Source: Colias croceus (lineage: Eukaryota; Arthropoda; Insecta; Lepidoptera; Pieridae). Taken from it: a stretch of DNA of 64,000 nucleotides. The DNA is taken from assembly GCF_905220415.1 (NCBI RefSeq), contig NC_059541.1, forward strand, positions 8,072,501 to 8,136,500, in the 5' to 3' direction. The position numbers and the translations under genes are program-made. The notes under the pieces are model-generated. The model ran no database searches and was not told the DNA's origin. It worked only from the letters and a program-made list of their open reading frames with translations. This document shows, piece after piece, positions 46,901-56,500 of the stretch (position 1 is its first letter; each line of letters opens with the position of its first letter).

Positions 46901-49900
46901 AGATACTGCAATATATCTCCCTGTTCATCTAAACTTTCAGTTTCACGCAGCATGCCGATCAGTTCATCCGTTTCTTGTTCTGCGTACACTAAGCTCTGGC
47001 TTTCAGATATCGTACGATTGCGCACAATTACACTCTTGCTCATAACTGTGGGAAGATAATAATTAAATAATGAAAAATATCACCAAAATCGGTACCCAGA
47101 CGAAAGTTTTCAGGTAACAAACAAACAAAAATACAGTAGAATTTCGAAGCTCTTTTTTTGAAGTCGGTTGAAATTTCATTTAGAAAATATACAATTTTAT
47201 AAATATAAAACATATTTCATACCTTCTTCTTTTGGAGGCGACGGTGATTTTTCCTTGGTAATTTCGATTGTAGGTGTTACTCCTAAGTTTGTAGTAGACG
47301 TCCCCCTTAAACAATAACATTTAGGAATTATGTAAAAAATAGTGATCAAATATGATAAAAGTATACATTTATCTAATGTTCTATTCCCTTGCATGTAATT
47401 AAATATGCAATCTAAACTAATATTATAAAGCTGAAGAATTTGTTTGTTTGTTTGTGTGAACGCGCTAATCTCGAGAACTACTGGTCCGATTTGAAAAATT
47501 CTTTCGGTGTTGGATAGCTCATTTATCGAAGAAGGCTAGGATAGGCTATATATCATCACGCTACGATCAACGGGACGGGAGCCACGGGGGTGAAACCGCG
47601 CGGAGCAGCTAGTAACGTATAAAGTTCTTATTTTTCATACACCCATTAAAAACGAAATACGAGTTTAAATAAAATCACTTAACAATACTTACTTAGTAAA
47701 TGATTTTCTCTTAGCATCCTCAGGTGAAGGACTACGCCCATACACTGGGTCCACTTCTAACCACGACGGTTTCCTCTCCAATACACCGTGCGGTCCGTTC
47801 TCCCCTTCCATTCCTAATGTTTCCGCTATAAATAATCAATTATTATTGCAAGTACAAATTTAATTGATTTTAAAACTCTAAAATTTTTTTTTTAATGAGC
47901 AAACTCTAAACCTTTTATGACGAGCACAGTCACGCGCATCACAAGTAATGACGCATACATTTATTGTTTTATGTAGTTACTTTACTTTTAAGTGATTAAA
48001 ACATTCCAAATGGAATATAGTTTTAATTGGAAATTATATAAATAGGAAATACATCATTAAAAAAAAACCATATTTTTTTTTAACAGCAACACAAGAAAAT
48101 ATATTTATAATTAAAACACAAAAAAGTCTCCACAGACAAATAGCTAAACTGGTAAACTAGATTAGTCTGAAACTAGGATAGACATCAACATAAATTAATT
48201 CAAAATAACGTATATATAATAAATAACATAACAACATAACTTACAATCGACATTAATCGATCGCGTTTTCTTTATAGCGCCGCGCACGGACATGCGGCGA
48301 CGCAACGAACGTCCGCGAGCCGCGGGCCGCGACAGCAGACTGAATTTAGTACTGAAAGACTTCAGAAGATGTTCTTCTAGGTAGCTCTGCACTTGGGGGT
48401 TTAATTCTGAAAAGTGCATGTTTAATTCGATAAGTTTTTAAATATTGCATTATTGATATGACTGTGAATTTAGTACACGCATATAGGTCACTTATATGCG
48501 TGTAATGTCAAAGTGACAGCTTTGTAGCAGAATGAACAATTAATGTAAAAATGTGGAAAACGAGGATATTACATGAAAACAAATGTACTATAAACCCATA
48601 ATATTAAGATTGCTTATTTGATATTTCTTGTTGTACTTACTATCAGGATATCCATCTTCTTGGCTCCCAAGGAAACTCAGATTTGTTATAGCTGAAGTAC
48701 TCAAGAAATCACCGAGATTACCCAATGTCACTCTTGTTCCGTTTATATATCCAGACTTCAACTTTTTCATTGTTGTAATCATGGCCATTGGTATTTTTCC
48801 ATGATCTAAAAATCGCATTTGCGTACAGTAGTTGAATATTGACACAAAAAATATTCAAGCAAAAGCAAAAAAAAAACATATTGACAACAGTGGTGTTTAA
48901 GCTACTAAATATAATATATAAAGCATTATTAATATACATACAAAGTTTAGTAACAGAAATATATGACGATGATTTTATTTATTATTTAAAGATTGTTTCA
49001 TGCATAATATATTGTTTGTTCTCCATATAATTATTTCTCCATTAAATGTTGCATAATGATATAAAAATTTACTTTAACCCATGCAAATTTATTGACATAA
49101 TAGATGATAGAAGATACAGAATGTCATCTAAAATATGGTGTAAAAGGGGATATGTACCTAATAAATATTGTGTGGCTAATAACGTGATTGTCGGCCTTCC
49201 TAACATTTGTTTCCAACTCATGCCAAGGAAAGCGACGTTCGCCGTAAACGTGCTGGCGAGCAAATCCGGGTCACGAGTCATGTAGTACTCCTCGTAGTCA
49301 AAATTCTAAGGCACATTCATGCACAATTGTTATGGCGAAATCCAAAAACCATTATATTAATAACAACCTTCAACTAACAATTCAAACTCCTTTTTGTTAA
49401 AATAAAACAATGTTAATTGATGATGATTGAAACCTTCATGTTCTGGATATGCGACATTCAATAAAATGTTGAATAGCTCATTATATCTTATTAATTGCGT
49501 TTTATATATAAATGCATGGGATCATCTTTTTTAGCACAGAGGACAAGGGATACTCCGCAAGCGAATGTAGCAATTAATATAAAAATAAAATACCTAAATT
49601 CATATCATTCAGAGTTAAAACAATAAGTGGTCTTCCTAGAAGGTTTTGCCAAGAAGACTTCAAGAAATAAATCTCGGATTTGAGCATGTCTACCATCAAC
49701 TCGTAATCAGAAGCAATGTAGAAACGCTTCATATCAGAAAACTAATAAAATAGACAAAAAATAAATAACCTTTAAAGCAGTACATAAACTATAAAAAGTG
49801 TAATAAAACATTTATTTCTACAATAAATGCGCTATAAAGTAACGTGTAATAATTTTTAAATAAATTATAACAAAAAAATAATGTAATTTAAAAAAATGCA

Positions 49901-52900
49901 TTCAAAAAAACCCAGTCCATCTTACCTGTGGTGTAAAAGCAAAAATTCTATCATTCAATGAATAAAGCTTGCTTGTGCTTAGAATACCGACGTCACGAGA
50001 TTTTCTGCCTGAGAGACCTAATTTTTTATTTCTACCTGCAATTAAAAATAAAAAAAAATTTCTTTCGTTTAATTATTATTAATCTTAGGGATTTTTAAGC
50101 TATTGCATAGCTTCTACCGCGGGCCATGAGCGCGGGCACCGAATCGAGAAATTCCGAAACGAAAAAACCTCACGCTCCCCACTCCGACAGGCACGGAGGT
50201 GTGGCTTGAAGGCATGCTATGCAATAGCTTTACCGTGCTAGTCCCCGAGTGCCACACGTCGTTTTTATTTTTCTTAAGGTAAGATAATATGATGTAAAAT
50301 TACCTAAATAAGTATAAAGATGACTCAACACCCTGGCTGGCTGTACTTCAATGGGTGCAACTTCGTTAATTGTTTGCACATGTAGGTCATACTCCAAAAG
50401 TTTATCCCTAATCTCATTATCTTCCGCTAAAATTACAATTTGTACTACAACATCAGGTTTCTTTTCAGAACACAATCTTCTGTTTAGTGGATCTAATTCT
50501 CCAACTGCCAAAAATCCCTGAAATATTTAAATATTGTATATAATATCTTAATATATATAAATCTCGTGTCACAATGTTTGTCCTCAATGGACTCCTAAAC
50601 CACTTAACCGATTATACTAAAATTCACACACCATGTGCAGTTTGATCCAACTTGAGAGATAGGATAGGTTTTATCCCGGAAATCCCACGGGAAAGGGAAC
50701 TATGCGGGGTTTTCTATGAAAACGCGGGCGAAGCCGCAGGCGGAAAGCTAGTATACTATATATTCTACATGTTTAAGATATTTTTTTATTACAACTGTAA
50801 ACTGTTTTTGAAAACAAATGTCTGTTAATATTTCTATTTTCAAAATTTCATAGTTATCTTAATGTATACCTTATATATGTATAGCTTCCATATCAATTTT
50901 AAGTAATTTTCATGGGTGGAAATATACATATTATATTAGTGTATATGTTACCGGAAATGTATGAAATCAAGGAATTGTATACAAATCCTAGGAAATGTGT
51001 ACAATTCCGATACCATTTAGGAAATGTATAAAATATTGTTTAATAAACTATTTAATGCATAGATATCCTAGGAAATGTATAATCTTCCTAGGAATTCTAT
51101 ACAATTCCAATATCATATTAGGAAATGTATAAAATAAATGATTTCTGTAATAAAACACTGTATCGGGTAACAGTCTTACCGTAAAATAATAATGATATGT
51201 CCATATTATCTTACTAATTAACATTTCTTAAATCAACTTATATTCAATCAAATCAAACTTTCATTTGGTTAGTAAATAATAAGTCCCCTCGTCCCGCTGT
51301 CACGTACACGTCCCAGTCGGATTGTATAATCCGCCCTATTACAAACGGCCGGCATTTTGTAATATGCCGAAATTCGTCTTTTTCCAAAATTCTACAAAAA
51401 GACGGTCGTGAGGCGACCTATTTCTGTCTAGTTTTAAAAAACACGAACCTAACCTAACCCACCCCCTTATTCAAACCAAAAATTCTGATTACGAATTTTC
51501 GGCCCTCCCCCCATCGACCCGCCTACCTTCCAATATCTTAGATGTTTTACATTTCCGATTGCTATTTAGGAAATGTATAGATTTCCTAGGCAATGTGTAT
51601 AATTTATTTCACACATTTCCGTGTGATTTTAGGAATTACGTACATTTCCTAGGAATTGTATACAATGTCGGATTACATACATTTCCGTTAACATATATAA
51701 ATCAAAATGTAATGTACACACAAAAGAATTGAAATAAAAAAATTATCACACAATTTCCTTTAATACTTAATTAAATATTATGAACAAAAATTAAGAATAG
51801 CAAGACTGATTTTGAAAAAAAAGCATAATGCATAATTGCATAATACTTACTTCTTGTAGCAATTTTCCCAGGATATAAAGTGATTGAGCCCAAATAAATG
51901 GGCATCTACCCAATGGGATCCTCTCTTGACTGCCAGGTTCACTTTGTTCTAAGTGTGCTTTGTCTGCAGGCACAGAATACAATTCAGGCACCAGCTTCAT
52001 ACCATCATCCTTCCTAATCATTATCATTTCTAACTTCTGCATGTATTCAGAAACATTATTCTTGTCTCCTTGAAAACAATAGTCCAATATAAGATAGCAA
52101 AAAAATAAAGGCCATTCACATTCAATGTTTTCAAACATTCTCAATTCCCATGGTTCATAATAAAGCCTGTTTGGGTCTTCCCTTGGTGTTTTGTGACCAT
52201 CTCTCAAGAATCTTTTGCAACCAAACTTTCCTTGCAATTTATTTACTATTGTTTCCCTAGTCTTTGTTATCAAGTTGGGATCATCAACTGCAAATGCTGG
52301 GTAGCTTATAATGGATAGCAGGCCAGAATCTAACTCTTTGCTGTTTGACTCCCTCGGTAACATGGATTGTAGCACAGCTTGACATTTTTGTGCTTCATCA
52401 GCTAAAACATGAATAACACTAGAAGGACCTCCCCGAGCGCCAAACAGATCTAATTCATTCATGGCTTCTAATGCTGCTTTAGCCATGCCAATTGAACTCG
52501 CATTCAGTTCAGGTAATCCATGATTAGTTTTGTCACCTCTCTCCCAAATACCATAATCAGGAGTACAATAAGCTGATTCAATGTAGAATACTAAGTTTTG
52601 GATAAAGGCTACTTCATCCAATGAGAATACTATCTGTAAACCTGAAGCTGTCATTTGTGCAAGAACTAGTAGGTACAAAGAAATGGCATCTATTTGTAAA
52701 TGTCCCCATTCAGTATCGGTGACAACAGTGCGGCCTGTTATGGATGAATACTTTGCATGCAGAGAATCATGAGGATTTTGAGTGCTTTTAAATTTCTCTA
52801 CTTTTTCCTTTTGCTGCATCATGGCCATCAGGAGACCTAAAATGACACAGTATTGTTAAACCTGTGAAAGTGGTTGAAAAATGAATAAGTACATAGTTTA

Positions 52901-53325
52901 AAACAAAGTCCCTTCCTGTTGTCTGTCTGTGTATACCTGTGTTTATATAGACAAATTGTAATTTGCAGTGGTATATTTAGTAGTGTATTGGTTCAGTTTC
53001 AGACAAAACAGCGGATGCAGTCGACCGAAAGCTGGTTTGAAATATAATTAGAATTGATAAACTCACCTCGCATAAGTTTTACACAACTTTGCTCCAATTC
53101 ATATGTTTTAGCGCGATCTTCATCTTGATCAGCAATTTTCTTGAATGCCATTGAGAGCCCCCATACCGCCAAAATACAGTATAAATTATCTCTAATCCAG
53201 GCATGATCGTTTTGTGGACTAGCGGGGAATAACCCAGTGACGGGTTGTTGATGATCAAGAATGAGTTTATGGACAATTCGTTGGTAGTAATCCAGGCGGA
53301 CGCCCGAATTACTCCGGGTCCTCAT
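40994..53325 (-). CDS. PHKA: Phosphorylase b kinase regulatory subunit alpha
   Basis: Exons in gene order: 53067-53325, 51851-52836, 50304-50517, 49926-50035, then 49594-49741 or 49158-49305, 48641-48805, 48245-48406, 47693-47825, 47223-47305, 46869-47045, 46301-46557, (optional 46181-46207), 45454-45582, 45148-45286, 42958-43062, 42184-42290, 41642-41899, 40994-41209. All are GT-AG and phase-consistent, giving 1,215 aa (1,224 with the microexon), like vertebrate alpha (~1,220-1,235). Hallmarks: RSNSGVRLDYY and AWIRDNLYCILAVWGL (glucoamylase-like N-terminal domain), LHAKYSS, GIWERGDKTNHGLPELNASS, CEWPLFFCYLILDY, DPLNRR, LLVYLAMFIRTEP, LNLSPFEMKNLLYHILSGKEF, RRRRLDGALNRVP, and terminal YDSAPSGSYGTMTYL. 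It ends CTIT, at the position of the farnesylated CaaX of mammals. Role: inhibitory regulatory subunit of the cytosolic alpha-beta-gamma-delta complex that activates glycogen phosphorylase. A basic RRRMS site (Ser667) is a candidate PKA target. Orthologue of Drosophila CG7766 by memory. Confidence 0.95.
41233..41390 (+). repeat. GTCCCCGAGTGCCACA repeat, copy 2 (last intron of PHKA)
   Basis: Starts AAGCTATTGCATAGCTTCTA, includes ACCGAATCGAGAAATTCCG and CACGCTCCCCACTCCGACGG, and ends AGTCCCCGAGTGCCACATG. Very similar to 50093-50275. Both sit in introns of the same gene; a partial copy lies at 36525-36592. Confidence 0.8.
41430..41535 (+). repeat. Solo arm of a CGCAGGACAAG-type inverted-repeat element
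   Basis: Carries CAGCAACCTCGCAGGACAAG and TTGTTCTACGACTATTGGCATAAC, matching the arms of the MITE at 42451-42849. Only one arm is present. Confidence 0.65.
42451..42849. mobile_element. MITE with ~100-bp inverted arms (PHKA intron)
   Basis: Outer ends ACAGGGTTA (42451) and TAACCCTGT (to 42849). The left arm (GGCAACTTCGCAGGACAAGG, then CTACGACTTTTGG) is mirrored on the right (about 42756-42849: CAAAAGTCGTAGA ... CTTGTCCTGCGAGGTTGCTG). The centre contains a GC-rich CGACGACGCGACGCCCCC stretch. Flanks AATAT/ATAGA leave the target duplication unclear. A related single arm lies at 41430-41535. Confidence 0.8.
43108..43325 (-). repeat. Interspersed retroelement tail (PHKA intron)
   Basis: Starts TTTCCGCCCACGGCTTCGCC and runs to AACAGACAGACATAGACTTAC. 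Contains CCGTGATAAAAAGTAGCG and TTTCATGAAAATTGGTTCAG, standard words of an abundant lepidopteran repeat. Confidence 0.7.
45878..45984. mobile_element. Small MITE with terminal repeats ATGGCCGTTCCCAATAT
   Basis: A 105-bp element whose ends, ATGGCCGTTCCCAATAT at the left and ATATTGGGAACGGCCAT at the right, are exact reverse complements (17 bp). Its interior holds CTATCTTACGATAGATAG, another near-palindrome. It lies in a PHKA intron. The flanking TTA/TTA could be a target duplication. Confidence 0.8.
46181..46207 (-). CDS. Candidate 27-nt alternative microexon of PHKA
   Basis: On the minus strand, ACATGCAG precedes 27 nt coding SFRQNGSKK, followed by GTAATATT. The neighbouring constitutive exons (46301-46557 ending in phase 0 and 45454-45582 beginning in phase 0) fit each other without it and the protein matches the family without it, so this would be an optional in-frame insert of nine basic and Ser-containing residues. 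The splice signals are good but short sequences like this can occur by chance. Confidence 0.4.
47411..47615 (+). repeat. Interspersed retroelement tail (PHKA intron)
   Basis: Contains GAACGCGCTAATCTCGAGAA, TGGTCCGATTTGAAAAATTC and GAAACCGCGCGGAGCAGCTAGT at the end. This is another family of abundant lepidopteran repeats. Just upstream, at about 47085-47175, GGTACCCAGACGAAAG and TTTTTGAAGTCGGTTGAAA belong to a further repeat word. Confidence 0.7.
49158..49305 (-). CDS. PHKA alternative exon 5b
   Basis: Acceptor TGCCTTAG, 148 nt, donor GTACATAT. Codes 49 residues plus one base: starts NFDYEEYYMTRDPDLL and contains SWKQMLGRPTITLLATQ. It is homologous and identical in length and phase to exon 5a (49594-49741), and its PTIT word resembles the vertebrate alpha subunits more closely. 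Joining 5a to 5b would read GAA TTT TGA, a stop at once, so only one can be used per transcript. Confidence 0.85.
49594..49741 (-). CDS. PHKA alternative exon 5a
   Basis: Acceptor TTTATTAG, 148 nt, donor GTATTTTA. Codes FSDMKRFYIASDYELM and later SSWQNLLGRPLIVLTLN. It shares about 15 of 49 residues with exon 5b without gaps, including the SW, LGRP and aromatic-Tyr anchors. Enters in phase 0 and leaves with one base like 5b, so either splices correctly into exon 48641-48805 (next codon GAT). It lies 5' of 5b in the transcript. Confidence 0.85.
50093..50275 (+). repeat. GTCCCCGAGTGCCACA repeat, copy 3 (PHKA intron)
   Basis: Same family as 41233-41390 with an extra ATGCTATGCAATAGCTTTAC near the 3' end, which is complementary to its first words (AAGCTATTGCATAGC), so this longer copy has inverted repeats around its centre. 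Ends GTCCCCGAGTGCCACACG. Confidence 0.8.
50551..50757 (+). repeat. Interspersed repeat tail, inverse partner of 15427-15603
   Basis: Begins ATATATAAATCTCGTGTCAC, includes CAATGGACTCCTAAACCAC and GAGAGATAGGATAGG, and ends GGGCGAAGCCGCAGGCGG then AAAGCTAGTA. Copy of the family also present in the CycD intron. Confidence 0.75.
50942..51697. mobile_element. DNA element with 22-bp inverted ends and iterated TAGGAAATGTATA
   Basis: The ends, from 50942 (TATATGTTACCGGAAATG) and to 51697 (CATTTCCGTTAACATATA), are reverse complements over 22 bp with one mismatch. Both ends contain runs of TAGGAAATGTATA or its complement: at about 50987, 51023, 51068, 51118 on the left and 51567, 51583, 51629 on the right. 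The GC-richer centre (51280-51535) contains GAACCTAACCTAACCCA. No frame codes for a transposase. It is a non-autonomous element in PHKA intron 2. Confidence 0.7.
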
Positions 53326-53561
53326 CTTTTTGTACAGCTTCGACGTCTTATTTTTATTTTTAGCTGCTGTTAGATTTTACACACATGAGATACACATGAT
53401 CGAACTTCAAGACCATTCATAACAAATTATATGTGGTTATTGATTAGTGAGAGTATCCAATCGTCGAAATAAAATTAATTACCTACCTAGGTACCATAAG
53501 AATAATGACCCTTTTCTAGTATTTTTTATTTAAATTTAATAGATAGGTAGGTATTTTACAT

Positions 53562-53597
<36 letters not shown>

Positions 53598-56500
53598 TTT
53601 AAGCGGGCAAGCGAGCAGGCGGGTCACCTGATGGAAAGTGAAGCCCGCCGCCCATTGGCATTCGCGTTGTCAGGGGCACCGCGAATGTGTTGCCGGCCTT
53701 TAAGATGTTTATATGCCCTTTTTTTGAAGATTTCTTTGTCGAAGACGCTTGGAAACACCTCAGATGGTAGTTCGTTCCACAACGATGTTGTTCTTGGCAA
53801 AAAATGCCGGGTGAATCGCACTGTACTAGATCGCCATGCATCCAGATGATGAGGATGATACTTAAGTTTGAGACGGGATGTGCGGTTGTGGAAACCGGCA
53901 GCTGGAATCAGGTCGAAGAGTTCCTCGGAACATTCCCCATTATAGATTTTATAGAAAACACAGAGAGACGAGACGTCTCTCCGCAGCGACAAAGGATCAA
54001 GCGATTTGGCAATCTCGGTGTCGTCAATGATGCGGATTGCTCGACGCTGAACGCGGTCTAATGGTAGGAGCTGGTATTGGGGTGCTCCGGCCCAGAGGTG
54101 CGAGCAGTACTCCATATGGGGCCGGACTTGAGCCTTATAAAGTTGCAACAGGTGAGCGGGTGTGAAGTACCGTCTCGCCCTGGCGAGCACCCCTAACTTC
54201 TTCGAAGCAATCTTGGCTTTGTCCTCCAAAAATCCACGGAACTGCACGTCAGACGTAATCTCGACGCCGAGAATGCTGATGCTTGGTTTGATAGTCAGGG
54301 GACTGTTCTGGAAGGTAAGTGGTACGACAAAGGGACTTTTCTTGGTTGTGAATGCGCAGACCTGTGTCTTCGCTGGGTTGAAGTCGACAAGATTGGATTG
54401 GCCCCACGCAGAAATTTCCTCGAGAGTATGCTCAATGTTCGACACAAGCTCGTTTCGATGCTGGTTTGTTAGTTCCAGAGAGGTTTTTGCTTGGCCGGCA
54501 TAGTTCGTGTCACAAGTGCTGTCATCCGCATAACAATGAATGCTACGTATTCGCAACATGTCATTGAAATGCAGAAGGAACAACGTAGGCGACAACACAC
54601 AGCCTTGTGGGACACCAGCGCTAATAGGCATAGATTCAGAGCATGCTCCGTCGACGACGACTTGGATGCTACGTGCCTGGAGAAAGCTAGCTACCCAATT
54701 GCATAACCTCTCCGGTAGTCCATACGATGGGAGTTTGGAAAGGAGCCCCCTGTGCCACACCCGATCAAAGGCCTTCGCTACATCTAAACTTACAGCCAGC
54801 GCTTCCCCCTTATTCTCCACTGTTTTTGCCCATCGGTGAGTCAGAAATGCTAAGAGGTCACCTGCAGAGCGACCATGACGAAAGCCGTATTGATGGTCAC
54901 TTAACAGTTGGTTGTCCTCAAGATGTCGCAAGAGTTGACTATTAATGATGGACTCCATCACTTTAGAGAATAAGGAGGTAACTGCAATGGGCCTATAGTT
55001 AGATGGATCGGAGCGTGTGCCTTTCTTAGGGATCGGATGTATCAAGGAGGTCTTCCAGGATCTTGGGACAATACCAGTCGCATATGAGTATCGAAAGAGA
55101 TGTGTTAAGACCGGAGCCAGCTCGGGAGCGCAGGTCTTTAGAACTACAGCAGGGATGCCGTCAGGCCCATTTGACTTATGAATGATGAGAGATCGAAGGG
55201 CTTTACGCACTGCAGATTGCGTGAATTTCACATCGGGCATCGTGCTATTGCAGTTTGAGATGGACGGTGGTGTTTTTCCCTCATCATCCAGCGACGAATT
55301 TAATGCGAAAAGAGTCGCCAAAGTATCAGCTTTTTCTTTAGCTGAGTGAGCTAAAGAGTCGTCGGCCCTGCGCAGTGGTGGAAATGACGATTGGCAGAAG
55401 TTACCCAGGATGGCCTTAGCAAGAGACCAAAAAGCCCGTGTGCCTGAAGGGTAATGTGTCAGCTTTTTACCAATTCTGTTGATAAAGCTTGACTTTGCTT
55501 CAGCGATTTTCCTCTTTAGTGATCTGGAGGCAGAGTTGTACAATTTCTTGAGATGCTTAGCTTCAGGATCTTCTGCAGCAAGAGCTTCTGCCCAGTTTCG
55601 ATAGCGATCTTGCTTCGTTCGAGATGCTTCTCTGCAAGATTGCCCAAACCAGGGCTGTGACTTGCCGCCGACAGGTACCACAGAGTTCGGGATGAAAAGC
55701 TCCATGCCCTGAAGCACAACATCAGCGACACAGTCAGCACAAGCATCCGGATCTTCATCTGCGAAGCAGACCTGTCTCCATGGGTAGGAGGAAAAGAACG
55801 TGCGCATCCCATCCCAGTCCGCCGACCCATAGTGCCAGACACGTCGGGTAGTAGCTGGGCGAGACCGAGATTGATATGTGAGAGGCACTGTACTCTGTAT
55901 AAGACAATGATCGGAAGATCCAAGAGGGGCTGCGACGCTCACTTTGTAGTTATCCGGAGAGGAAGTCAGAAATAGATCTAGCAGAGATGGAGTGTGATCC
56001 TCGACATCAGGTATCCTTGTAGGCGAGGGGACCAGTTGTGCTAGATCGTATGCCAAGGCGAAGTCACGGAAAGAACGTCCTGCATGGTCAGTATTGCGTG
56101 AGCACAACCATTCAGCGTGATGAGCGTTAAAGTCACCCAAAACCACTATCTCGATCGTTGGAATCTTTTGGAGCAGAATATCGATCGAAGTTTGAATTTT
56201 CTCGATGAGTCTGTCAGTTTCGGTGTTTCCGCTGTGTGACCTATACAGGCACGCATAGACGCGGGGTTGGTTATCGCAGTCTACTCGTAGCCACAATAAG
56301 GATAGGTCAATACCTTCCAAGTTACCCAAGCGACGACAGCAAATATCTTCTCTAGCGTATACACAAACTCCGGCGCGCGGAACAAACGTATGTTCCAGAA
56401 CATAGCCCGGGTAATTCAAATAAGATGTGTCAGCCGGAGAAGATATTTGAGTCTCCGTTAAAAAGAGGAGGGCCGGCTTGGCTGTCTCGAGATGGTGGTG

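Noticed and set aside
49158..49741. Exon 5b as a pseudo-exon left over from duplication
   Set aside because: It has intact splice sites, no stop, exact length and phase, and keeps family words (LGRPTIT), so selection for use is more likely.
51454..51470. CCTAACCTAACC as telomeric (TTAGG) repeat
   Set aside because: Only two units inside a transposon-like block; interstitial CCTAA pairs are frequent in repeats.
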